Source: Methylovulum sp. (GTDB lineage Bacteria > Pseudomonadota > Gammaproteobacteria > Methylococcales > Methylomonadaceae). Taken from it: a stretch of 64,000 nucleotides of DNA. Below, one piece after another: positions 17,388-24,369 of the stretch. Numbering within the stretch: the first letter of the stretch is position 1; each line of letters begins with the position of its first letter. The stretch lies in contig JAQTQZ010000015.1 in NCBI GenBank assembly GCA_028712695.1, forward strand, positions 1-64,000. The letters are read 5' to 3'. The notes beneath the pieces are model-generated. The model made no database searches and was not told where the DNA came from. It was given only the letters and a program-made list of their open reading frames with translations. Both the position numbers and the translations under genes were made by a program.

Positions 17388-18629
17388 ATGGGTTTATTCA
17401 GAAAACTAGATGTGTTTAACAAAGAGCGGATATGCGCACATCTTGCAAAAATGGACGTGCCTGTAAGACCCGCTTATGAATTGAGAAAAGTAACGATGCT
17501 AGGCACGGCAGACTCGGACAGATACCGCTGTTCACTGTATCGGGCAACCGAATCACCACGTGAAGTTACTGATCCGCCGACAGACTATTTTGACCAATGG
17601 CGTGGTTACAATGGATTTACTCCAAATGATGCCCTAATGGAAAGGCTTACCGATAATGACGAAGCTTTGCTATACGGCTTACTTGGGCTTGAGGATGGGC
17701 ATTTGTACTTTGTGGCACGGTACACAGACAAATTTGATGCTTGTTGCAAAGTGCTTGGGGAATCGGAACAGAAACCCGCTTGGGATTTGGTAAGGGTTAT
17801 AGCCACTGACACACTGGGTGGTTATCACGAGCGGCAAGAAAAATATGAACAACTATTATCGTTTGAGCTGGGAATAAAAATACTAAAGGGGCAAGTGATT
17901 GAATTGGCTAAGGGCATTTATCAACTCCCAAAGACACTTGAAATTAGTAATAAAGACGACCTTCACGGATATAGTGGATATATTCAGCTAATTGATCTTT
18001 TGGGCTACCGTTTGCGAGACCATTGGATGAATGAAGAAGAAACAGCAAATGGCTTAACGCGAATAGCACTTGAACATGGTATTGAAGACATTATTGAAGA
18101 TGCGTTAATCAGGGGGGAGCTTCCCATCTATCAACCAATCTTGAAAAAAGTTGATTATTCCAGTCATGATCGGGGTAAGGATTTAGTTTTCTGGCCTGAA
18201 CTGAAGTTTGTTTTAGAGCAAAAGACGGATAGGACGTACCCATACCACCCATTTATTGAAAACGACAGGCCTGAAGTTGAGCATGTTGCGCATGATAACG
18301 CTGATAACCAAGCTGGCAGCAATCAAATGCCGATACAAATAAACGGTAATGAAACTGAATATTCTGGCTTGCTGAAAACCCCCAAAAGAATCAATGAATG
18401 GTTTAAAGTCATTTATGATATGACCCGCAGTTTTATGGACGAATATAAAATAATGCCAAACGAGGCACAGGCATGGGCGCAATTGTATATGAAGCCCCCC
18501 GCCGGATATGAAATTACCGCAGGGAAGGACAAAGGCGGCGAGGATTGCTTAACTATGCCTGGAGAACGCCCTCTAAGCAAAAGCGCGTTTAGTAAAAGAT
18601 GGGCTAATTACACCAACAAAGGAAAATAA
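17388..18629 (+). CDS. Uncharacterised element protein (413 aa)
   Basis: A large soluble protein of unknown function. The start at ATG 17388 lies behind GGGGTGTG; a GTG three bases earlier is also in frame. No signal peptide, membrane helix or nucleotide-binding motif is visible. The middle has acidic-aromatic stretches (TADSDRYRCSLYRATESPRE, LKGQVIELAKGIYQLPKTLE). The C terminus (RINEWFKVIYDMTRSFMDEY, then PNEAQAWAQLYMKPPAGYEI, ending LSKSAFSKRWANYTNKGK) is lysine-rich and may bind nucleic acid. It is the largest gene of element 1 apart from none with a known function, so it is either a core satellite function or cargo. Confidence 0.7.
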   Translation: MGLFRKLDVFNKERICAHLAKMDVPVRPAYELRKVTMLGTADSDRYRCSLYRATESPREVTDPPTDYFDQWRGYNGFTPNDALMERLTDNDEALLYGLLGLEDGHLYFVARYTDKFDACCKVLGESEQKPAWDLVRVIATDTLGGYHERQEKYEQLLSFELGIKILKGQVIELAKGIYQLPKTLEISNKDDLHGYSGYIQLIDLLGYRLRDHWMNEEETANGLTRIALEHGIEDIIEDALIRGELPIYQPILKKVDYSSHDRGKDLVFWPELKFVLEQKTDRTYPYHPFIENDRPEVEHVAHDNADNQAGSNQMPIQINGNETEYSGLLKTPKRINEWFKVIYDMTRSFMDEYKIMPNEAQAWAQLYMKPPAGYEITAGKDKGGEDCLTMPGERPLSKSAFSKRWANYTNKGK

Positions 18630-18722
18630 GCCCCATTTGCGGATTTTAAGCCCCGTTACCGCTTTAAGCCTTCAATCCGAAATATCCTGAAATTGTTTTA
18701 TTAACTTTTACAGGATGCACAA

Positions 18723-18995
18723 GTGGCACGAATCCCCACCCCAAAAAAAATACCTTTAACACGCGGCGAGGCGTTGGTCGAATTTGACACCGCACCCGAC
18801 AACGCGCTTTTCAATCAAGCAGTCATTGCTTTTATCCGTGATTGCTCTATCGCAACGCTTGAACGCGACCGATGGGCGGGCGGCGGGATACCGTTTTTAA
18901 AAATTGGCCGAGCTGTTAAATATCGCAAGTCTGACGTTTTGGCATGGCTAGGTAAGCATGAGCCGCAAGCTTCAACTTCCGTAGCTGGAGGCTGA
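18723..18995 (+). CDS. AlpA/MerR-like DNA-binding protein
   Basis: A 90-residue protein starting at GTG 18723 behind CAGGA. The second half, DRWAGGGIPFLKIGRAVKYR followed by KSDVLAWLGKH, is the winged-helix pattern of AlpA/excisionase-type regulators. Such proteins activate excision or integrase expression. It stands four bases before the Rha-type gene, so the two are one operon. Confidence 0.7.
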   Translation: MARIPTPKKIPLTRGEALVEFDTAPDNALFNQAVIAFIRDCSIATLERDRWAGGGIPFLKIGRAVKYRKSDVLAWLGKHEPQASTSVAGG

Positions 18996-18999
18996 TTTT

Positions 19000-19749
19000 A
19001 TGCAAAAAAAAACCACCCGCGCAGCGAACACGGGCAGCAGCAAAAAACAGCAAACAAATTCTAGCATAAGTTTGGTCGTTCATGGCAGTAACAATCAGAT
19101 ATGCGTCGATAGCCGGGCTATTGCCAAAGAGTTTGGTAGGCAACACAAAAACGTATTGCAAACGCTAGATGACTTGCTGGCAGATAAGACAATTTCACGG
19201 CTTGAATCCAAGCCGTCAAACTACATTAAGCGCGGCAAAGAATACCGCCGCTATGAACTCAACAAAGCGGGGTTTTTAAAAGCGATGCCGTTTATAGGCG
19301 GCAATAAATCGCGGGAAGGTCAAAGCAGATTGGTTGATGAATTTCTCAAAATGGAAGAAAAACTAGCTCGACAAGCGAAAGAGCGCGAGAAGCTGGTCTG
19401 TCAAATCGCACGATTAAGCGGTAAAGATAGCCGGGCAATTCTCACTGATGAAATTCAAAAATTTATAGCTTACGCAAAGGCAAACGGCAGTAATAGCGCG
19501 GATCGGTATTTTTGCATCATCACCAACGCCGTACACCAAACGCTGGTAATTGTTGACCCAAAATCCACTCAAGTTAGGGAATTAATGACGGCGATACAAT
19601 TGTCACAATTAGCCACTTTTGAACTTATTGCCGCGCAAGTTTTAACGGAAGGTATGGAAGAGCAGTTACCTTACAAACTCATTTATCAAAGTCTGAAAGT
19701 GGCATTGAATAGCCAACGCGTAGCCAGAACCCCATTACTGGAGGGCTAG
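19000..19749 (+). CDS. Rha-family phage regulatory protein
   Basis: A 249-residue protein. Residues 25-110 match the Rha domain: ICVDSRAIAKEFGRQHKNVL, then RLESKPSNYIKRGKEYRRYE and LNKAGFLKAMPFIGGNKS. Rha proteins are DNA-binding regulators encoded by phages and satellites, some acting against growth of a resident prophage. The second half (QIARLSGKDSRAILTDEIQK, then SNSADRYFCIITNAVHQTL) is not recognised. It ends three bases before the next gene. Confidence 0.8.
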   Translation: MQKKTTRAANTGSSKKQQTNSSISLVVHGSNNQICVDSRAIAKEFGRQHKNVLQTLDDLLADKTISRLESKPSNYIKRGKEYRRYELNKAGFLKAMPFIGGNKSREGQSRLVDEFLKMEEKLARQAKEREKLVCQIARLSGKDSRAILTDEIQKFIAYAKANGSNSADRYFCIITNAVHQTLVIVDPKSTQVRELMTAIQLSQLATFELIAAQVLTEGMEEQLPYKLIYQSLKVALNSQRVARTPLLEG

Positions 19750-19751
19750 GC

Positions 19752-20102
19752 ATGGCTAAAATAAAGAAACGGCAATACATAGCCCAAGATGTCGACATGA
19801 TACGCTCCACCGCCTACGAAACATTAAGCGGCAACGCGGTTAAATTGCTGGTATTGATGCAAACCCATTGGCGAATGTATGAACCGATTGCCTACAGCGT
19901 GAGTGAAGCTCAAAAGCGCGTAGGCTGTTGTCGGGGCAAAGCGCATGAAGCATTCAAGGAGCTAGAAGCGCACGGGTTTATCAAGTTGATGCTGGAAGGT
20001 CACTTCAGCAAGCAATTAGCCCGAAAGTGGCGGCTTACTTTCAGAGAGTATCACGACCAGAAACCCACGGACGAATGGCGAAACTGGAAACCAGAAAATT
20101 AA
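19752..20102 (+). CDS. Winged-helix-like element protein
   Basis: A 116-residue basic protein: STAYETLSGNAVKLLVLMQT, then SEAQKRVGCCRGKAHEAFKE and LEAHGFIKLMLEGHFSKQL. The order (growth helix, recognition-type helix, wing with basic residues) resembles winged-helix replication or regulatory proteins of satellites. It follows the Rha-type gene by two bases. The adjacent palindromes at 20110-20185 may be its binding sites. Function not proven. Confidence 0.6.
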   Translation: MAKIKKRQYIAQDVDMIRSTAYETLSGNAVKLLVLMQTHWRMYEPIAYSVSEAQKRVGCCRGKAHEAFKELEAHGFIKLMLEGHFSKQLARKWRLTFREYHDQKPTDEWRNWKPEN

Positions 20103-20109
20103 ATTGCTT

Positions 20110-20251
20110 GTTCATAATATGAACGCTTCATGCCGTATGCTGAACAACTCATGCCGTATAGTGAACAGGTGTTCATAATATGAACGACTTTTTATATGAA
20201 TCAATAGGTTACGATTATTAATTTTAGCCTTCAGTGTTCACTATGCGGGAT
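20110..20251. repeat. Cluster of GTTCA-type palindromic sites
   Basis: GTTCATAATATGAAC occurs at 20110-20124 and 20171-20185. Between them are two related words (CATGCCGTATGCTGAACA and CATGCCGTATAGTGAACA), and an inverted relative (TGTTCACTATGCGGGATG) lies at about 20234. All share a GTTCA half-site. This looks like an operator cluster for an element regulator, or part of an origin. Confidence 0.65.
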
Positions 20252-20335
20252 GTACCTATTATTTCCCATACACACCTGTTTTAAAAAGCAGCAACAAAGG
20301 CTTTGAGGGCTATTTAAACTTGGATAATCGACAGG

Positions 20336-20497
20336 ATAGCCAAGCTAGGTAAAGGGGACGCTCTCGCAGTCATTGGCGGACTTAAGCCAAGCGAGTGGCA
20401 GGACAAAACCACGGGCGAAACCAAGCACGGGCTTAACGTCACGGTGTAAGATTGCCTGAGCGTCTACCAGATTAAGAAACGGCGCGAAACCACATGA
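20336..20497 (+). pseudogene. Single-strand-binding-protein-like fragment
   Basis: The frame reads IAKLGKGDALAVIGGLKPSE, then WQDKTTGETKHGLNVTV and an in-frame stop (20447), then DCLSVYQIKKRRETT to the stop at 20497. GKGDALAVIGGL and KTTGETKHGLNVTV resemble the OB-fold of phage single-strand-binding proteins. The 5' half is missing and a stop interrupts it, so it is a remnant. Its last bases overlap the first iteron. Confidence 0.5.
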
Positions 20498-20611
20498 TAA
20501 ATGTTACATAAATCATCTTGATATAAGTTACATAATTCAATATGACAACTGGCACATAAACCAAGATGGTTTAGGTTACACTAATCAACATGATAACAGT
20601 TACATTATTCA
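20494..20611. repeat. Array of five iterons, 22 bp each, 24-bp period
   Basis: Five related 22-base units start at 20494, 20518, 20542, 20566 and 20590, exactly 24 bases apart with two-base spacers. The consensus is ATGATAA, one variable base, then GTTACATAATTCA. Units 1, 2 and 5 are closest; units 3 and 4 have diverged. The array ends 14 bases before the ATG of the WGG-motif protein. Arrays like this are the binding sites of initiator proteins in iteron replicons, or multiple operators for a regulator. Confidence 0.85.
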
Positions 20612-20625
20612 AACAGGGGCGGCAC

Positions 20626-21216
20626 ATGCAATACGACGGCACGGGCAAACTGGGGCAAGCCATAGCGGGCTTGTACGGGCTTTCACCCAACAGCCAAGCG
20701 CAGATAGCGGCGCACATCAAAAAAGCCAAGGCCGCGCTAAACATCACCAAGCCCAAAACCCTACCGAAGGATGACAGGCTGGCGGTTTACCTTTGGCATG
20801 TCGAACAGTTAAACCCTGCCCAAGGTGCGAAACAGCCCACGCTTAACGGCACTGGCGCGGCTGATGGCCTATCGACATCTGAACCGTTACCAGAAAGTGA
20901 CGATACCCCTATAGCGGCTATCGAGCCTGCTGTCACGGCTATTGACGCTCCACCGATACCCGACCAACCGCAACACGGCGGCAATTGGGGCGGTGTCCGG
21001 CAAGGTTCGGGGCGCAAAGCCACGGGCAAGCAAACCGTGACGATGCGCGTACCCGTGGAGCTGGTGGGCATGATTGAGGAAGCCAAGCGCACGGGCTTGG
21101 ATAACCACTATAGCCAATTGTCGGCACGGGTTCAGGAACTGGAAAAGGCGTTACACGATTCAAACGCCGAGCGGGAACGGTTGCAAGCCGTCATCAAGTC
21201 ATTGGGGGCTAGATGA
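20626..21216 (+). CDS. WGG/GRKA-motif element protein, candidate iteron binder
   Basis: A 196-residue protein. I chose ATG 20626, behind AGGGGCGG; the longer ORF from 20590 would start inside the last iteron. The N terminus (MQYDGTGKLGQAIAGLYGLS, then AQIAAHIKKAKAALNI) is a helical domain not recognised. A proline- and acid-rich linker follows, then GGNWGGVRQGSGRKATGKQT, a motif seen in many phage and plasmid DNA-binding proteins, VTMRVPVELVGMIEEAKR, a ribbon-helix-helix-like stretch, and a C-terminal coiled coil (ARVQELEKALHDSNAERERL). Its position right after the iterons makes it the best candidate for binding them as initiator or autoregulator. That is inference. Confidence 0.6.
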   Translation: MQYDGTGKLGQAIAGLYGLSPNSQAQIAAHIKKAKAALNITKPKTLPKDDRLAVYLWHVEQLNPAQGAKQPTLNGTGAADGLSTSEPLPESDDTPIAAIEPAVTAIDAPPIPDQPQHGGNWGGVRQGSGRKATGKQTVTMRVPVELVGMIEEAKRTGLDNHYSQLSARVQELEKALHDSNAERERLQAVIKSLGAR

Positions 21217-21283
21217 TAATTTTCAATTATCATTTGTCCGTGCAAATCCTGCATTCTGTGAAAATGGCTTAAAAACCGCATTC

Positions 21284-21308
21284 AAATCCCTCCCCGGAGG
21301 AGGGATTT
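21284..21308. terminator. Hairpin after the WGG-motif gene
   Basis: AAATCCCTCC and its complement GGAGGGATTT with a five-base loop. Short T run after the stem. It lies 68 bases after the stop and may end that transcript. Confidence 0.45.
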
Positions 21309-21421
21309 CATCAGAGCAGCAAGCCCATAAATTTATGCCTTCAAAAACGCCATAGATGGCGGATTTCATCCAGCTAAATCATTGAAAAATATTCCTTATT
21401 TGCAGTGGGAAAAGTGGCTAG

Positions 21422-21442
21422 ATCGTAACTCGGAGTTACGAT
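21422..21442. repeat. Perfect palindrome with 10-bp arms
   Basis: ATCGTAACTC, one central G, and GAGTTACGAT. A perfect dyad in AT-rich DNA, of a length typical for a dimeric regulator. Confidence 0.6.
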
Positions 21443-21506
21443 TTACAACCACACAGCAAGCTTCAAAATTTATCAAAATAGCGGCTAACAAAAGTCTGGT
21501 TTTGAT

Positions 21507-21525
21507 GATGTTATAATGTAACATC
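21507..21525. repeat. Palindrome over a TATAAT box
   Basis: GATGTTA and TAACATC flank TAATG; with one mismatch the arms extend to 11 bases. TATAAT lies in the centre, so a protein bound here would cover a -10 box. Confidence 0.6.
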
Positions 21526-21863
21526 ACCAACAATAAAGGCTAGATTTACCGCAACTTTCTACCACAGCAAAAACCTAGGCATTGCACAGCTTAGGGAGCT
21601 ATTTACGGCGATTTACCACAGAACTAAAGGACAGCGCAGATTTGCGCAGTGGATTTGCGATTTACCACAGCCAATATACCCTGCCCAAGGTTGGGCATGA
21701 ATCGGCAATTTTTGCTTAACAACAAAGCGCAGGATGTTTATTAACAATAACGCAACGGGCAAGCCTAGACATGGCGCGGGTTTGAACCGGATTTGTCCAA
21801 AAATAACCGCGCAATTACTACGCAATTACTGAACATAAAACCCACTGGACGGACAACAAGCCC

Positions 21864-22160
21864 ATGAGCAATAAAACGATGACACAAGCCCGTAATGCCC
21901 CACGGTGCGGCGCACATGCCAGAACCACGGGCAAACCTTGCCTATGCCCCGCCATGCCCAACGGACGATGTAGGATTCACGGCGGCAAGTCCACGGGCGC
22001 ACCGACTGGCAAAGCCAACGGCAATTATAAAAACGGCAAGCACACCAAACGTCATAAGCAATTCGTACAGGCCACCAAGGCGATAAAAGCCGCGATACGG
22101 CAAAACAACCATGCCAAGGCGCACGGATTGATAGACGGGCTAGAAACGATATTGGATTGA
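21864..22160 (+). CDS. HGGxSTG-motif protein
   Basis: A 98-residue basic protein with APRCGAHARTTGKPCLCPAM, then NGRCRIHGGKSTGAPTGKAN, the conserved motif of a small family common in phages and integrative elements. Cysteine and histidine spacing suggests a zinc-bound DNA- or RNA-binding domain. The function is unknown. It is the last gene of element 1 before att copy 2. Confidence 0.75.
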   Translation: MSNKTMTQARNAPRCGAHARTTGKPCLCPAMPNGRCRIHGGKSTGAPTGKANGNYKNGKHTKRHKQFVQATKAIKAAIRQNNHAKAHGLIDGLETILD

Positions 22161-22229
22161 CGGGAGACGGTACGCCTTCACTGGCGGTAAGCACTGGGTA
22201 CAGAACCGTACCTAGTAGGGGATACACAG

Positions 22230-22251
22230 AACGCCTTAACGGGCGTTTTTT
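22230..22251 (+). terminator. Terminator after the HGGxSTG gene
   Basis: AACGCC and GGCGTT form a short stem with a T6 tail, the usual Rho-independent form. It ends the last transcript of element 1. Confidence 0.75.
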
Positions 22252-22347
22252 ATGCCTTGGATATTGTGGTGTGTCGGCAAGCGTTGCGGTAAAACAGCCC
22301 GCTTTGTTGTGGTGCTTATTATATGCTTATTAGAAAATTTCAGGCAT

Positions 22348-22381
22348 AAAAAAAGGACTTAGATTTACACCTAAGTCCTTG
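22348..22381 (-). terminator. Terminator hairpin beside att copy 2
   Basis: AAAAGGACTTAG and CTAAGTCCTT with a loop, A-rich on the left, that is a terminator on the minus strand. The stem differs from those at copies 1 and 3 by compensating bases, so it came with its element. Confidence 0.7.
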
Positions 22382-22383
22382 TA

Positions 22384-22434
22384 TTCTTTGGAGCTGGAGA
22401 TGGGACTCGAACCCGCGACCGGCTGATTACAAAT
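22384..22434. repeat. att core copy 2 (junction of elements 1 and 2)
   Basis: Identical over 51 bases to copies 1 and 3. After TTACAAAT it continues CGGTAAGC, not the tRNA sequence, so it is not a tRNA gene. It is the right end of element 1 and the left end of element 2. Confidence 0.92.
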
Positions 22435-22627
22435 CGGTAAGCATTAGATGTGCCATGATTTGAAATTATATGGTATTGATCGCTTACAGACAAGAAAAAC
22501 AACGACATAATAGGACTTCTTGAGGGGAAAACACTAAAAAACACACAAAATCTAGCCTGCTTAAGGGCGAAATTTCCGTGTTTAGGTTGTGTTCCGATCA
22601 ACCCCTTAACCACCAAGGAGCCTAACC

Positions 22628-23803
22628 ATGCAAACCAAAATATCACAAGCCATTTTAGACAAAACCCCATCGCCTGATAAGGGCAAAACCATGCAATTTG
22701 CCGATACCGAATTGCGCGGGTTCTATCTTATCATCACTCCCACCAAGCGCTCTTTTTATGTTCAGTCATTGGTGAATGGAAAACAAGTCCGCGCAAAATT
22801 CGGGGACGCACCCGCAATGAATGCAAAGGACGCAAGGGCAAAAGCCAGGCAGATATTAGTGGAGATGCGCGATGGCACCAACCCTAATGAAGAACGGCGG
22901 AAAGCCAAGGCAAAAGGCATAACATTGCGGGAAGCGTTAAACCTACACCTTTCGGCCAAATCGCTATCAGCGAAGACCAAGCACAATTACACCTACAATA
23001 TGGAGCAGTACCTGCCAGATTGGTTAGACAAACCACTGGCCGAGATTGGCACCGACCGCACTGGCGTTAGGTTGAGACACGGGAAAATCACCAAACAGCA
23101 TGGCGCCACAACGGCCGATAGTTGCTACCGTGTTTTGAGGGCGCTTTATAACCGTGGACTGCGGGAACATCCCGACTTGCCAAGCAACCCCACAAACAAC
23201 GTGGACTATCACGGATTGAAAAGGCGCAAAGTTGATGCCAATAGCGAAAAATTGAAGGCATGGGGCGAGGCAGTGTTAAAGCTAAATCCTATCCGCCGCG
23301 ATATGCACTTATTCATCATCCTAACAGGCATGAGAAGGACAAGCGCCATAGAAGCCAGAATCGACCAGGTTTTACCCGGTGCATTGCATGTACCCAAGCC
23401 AAAAGGCGGAAGTGCCCGGGCTTTTGACCTACCCTTATCAGAACCTTTGCAGGTGCTTATCAACCATCGGATTGAGCAAAACGCCATCTACTTTAGAAAA
23501 TCCCCGTGGTTATTCCCGTCGGAAAGCAAAAGCGGTCATGTTGCCGAAGTTCAACAATGGGAGTTGGGAGATTTGACCGGCCATGCTTTACGCCATACTT
23601 ATGCAACATTGGCACAAGAATCAGGTGTACCACTGGCCGAATTGAAATTCCTGTTAAACCATGCCACCAATAACGTGACTATGGGGTATTTAAATCCATC
23701 ACTGGATTATTTAAGAAGCCTGCAAGAGAAAGCCACCGCGAAGATTTTGGATGCTTTGGGATTGGAATATACCGGAACCTGGCCGCTGACGTTGAAAGAA
23801 TAG
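22628..23803 (+). CDS. int: Tyrosine integrase of element 2
   Basis: A 391-residue recombinase. The arm-binding domain reads LRGFYLIITPTKRSFYVQSL and MNAKDARAKARQILVEMRDG. The catalytic domain shows ILTGMRRTSAIEARI (Arg), GHALRHTYATLAQESG (His-x-x-Arg), LLNHATNNVTMGYL (His and Tyr). All key residues are present. It starts behind AAGGAGCC and lies 193 bases right of att copy 2. It differs clearly from the element 1 integrase although both use the same tRNA gene. Confidence 0.95.
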   Translation: MQTKISQAILDKTPSPDKGKTMQFADTELRGFYLIITPTKRSFYVQSLVNGKQVRAKFGDAPAMNAKDARAKARQILVEMRDGTNPNEERRKAKAKGITLREALNLHLSAKSLSAKTKHNYTYNMEQYLPDWLDKPLAEIGTDRTGVRLRHGKITKQHGATTADSCYRVLRALYNRGLREHPDLPSNPTNNVDYHGLKRRKVDANSEKLKAWGEAVLKLNPIRRDMHLFIILTGMRRTSAIEARIDQVLPGALHVPKPKGGSARAFDLPLSEPLQVLINHRIEQNAIYFRKSPWLFPSESKSGHVAEVQQWELGDLTGHALRHTYATLAQESGVPLAELKFLLNHATNNVTMGYLNPSLDYLRSLQEKATAKILDALGLEYTGTWPLTLKE

Positions 23804-24126
23804 CCGTTGTGCGTTGTTTAGGTAACGCTGACGGCTTAAGGCAGGTATAAGGCTGTAAAGTACCTGCCTAACATCGTTCGTAAGCCCTTTGGCGACTTGG
23901 GCATATTGGCTAAACGTTGGTGTTAACCTTGTAATCGTTTTGTTATAATTAGCATCAATAACCGAACTACAACGGTGAAGAAAACAGCTAGCATTTAGTG
24001 CAAATCAATGCCGCCTTACCCACACCGACTGAGTGGGACCAATAAAGCCTATTCCGCCTTAGACTGGCGGAACAGTCCGAGCAACAGCGTTTTGCTGTGC
24101 TTGGAACCTTTATTGGAATCACTGCC
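23804..24126. other. Intergenic region with promoter and structured leader
   Basis: A gap of 323 bases between the integrase and AlpA. TATAAT at 23944-23949 (TGTTATAATTAG) is a probable -10. The last 110 bases fold into the structure described at 24019-24116. Confidence 0.55.
24019..24116 (+). ncRNA. Structured leader RNA candidate (three-way junction) before alpA
   Basis: The outer stem pairs CCAATAAAG (24039-24047) with CTTTATTGG (24108-24116), nine perfect pairs. Inside are two hairpins: TTCCGCC/GGCGGAA (24052-24072, seven-base loop TTAGACT) and CCGAGC-A-ACAGC/GCTGTGCTTGG (24077-24104, five-base loop, one bulged A). A fourth hairpin CCCAC/GTGGG lies just upstream (24019-24037). The outer stem ends 10 bases before the alpA ATG and covers the only G-rich stretch that could act as ribosome-binding site. 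P4 uses a small structured leader RNA for immunity at the same place in its genome, so a regulatory RNA is plausible. No known family recognised. Confidence 0.5.
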
Positions 24127-24369
24127 ATGGCTTATCCTAAACGCCCCGACCTAACACCAGAAGAGATAACAGCTCTTTATACCCTTCCTGATGAGGCTTT
24201 ACTGACAATTGCAGAAGCCTCCGCTTTTATTCGCCTCACAAAACAAACCCTAGCTTTCTACCGTTGCAAAGGTGGCGGACCTGCTTTTATCAAAGTGGGC
24301 AAGACTATCCGGTATCGCATGGCTGATTTGCGCGGGAATGTTAAAAATGAGGTGGCTCGCCATGGCTAA
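24127..24369 (+). CDS. AlpA-type regulator of element 2
   Basis: An 80-residue protein, counted from ATG 24127; the GTG at 24097 lies in the leader hairpin and is rejected. LLTIAEASAFIRLTKQTLAF and YRCKGGGPAFIKVGKTIRYR are the winged-helix of AlpA/excisionase proteins, which direct excision and switch satellite genes on. Its last eight bases overlap the primase-helicase start, so translation is coupled. Confidence 0.85.
   Translation: MAYPKRPDLTPEEITALYTLPDEALLTIAEASAFIRLTKQTLAFYRCKGGGPAFIKVGKTIRYRMADLRGNVKNEVARHG

Larger units (their letters stand above)
21217..21863. other. Non-coding region with operators and TTACCACAG repeats
   Basis: No gene. Besides three inverted repeats listed separately it has related words ATTTACCGCA (21544), TTCTACCACAG (21557), ATTTACCACAG (21611) and ATTTACCACAG (21660), and a tandem pair CGCAATTACT at about 21809 and 21820. 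It could be a second replication or transfer control region of element 1. Confidence 0.5.
15346..22383. mobile_element. Integrative element 1 (about 7.0 kb) in tRNA-Thr
   Basis: Bounded by att copies 1 and 2. Gene order: integrase, DUF433/DUF5615 toxin-antitoxin, an uncharacterised 413-residue protein, an AlpA-type regulator, a Rha-type regulator, a winged-helix-like protein, iterons, a WGG-motif protein and a HGGxSTG protein. No capsid, tail, terminase, relaxase or conjugation gene is visible. It fits a small satellite-like or mobilisable element; the iterons suggest it may replicate after excision. Confidence 0.85.

Noticed and set aside
20494..20611. Short CRISPR-like array
   Set aside because: The spacing of two bases between units leaves no spacers; the pattern is an iteron array. 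No cas gene is in the window.
15346..22434. Extra tRNA-Thr genes at att copies 1 and 2
   Set aside because: Only the 3' 44 bases of the tRNA are present; the anticodon stem and D arm are missing, so they are att sites.
24097..24126. GTG start of alpA at 24097
   Set aside because: It lies inside the leader hairpin, has no ribosome-binding site and adds residues not typical for AlpA.
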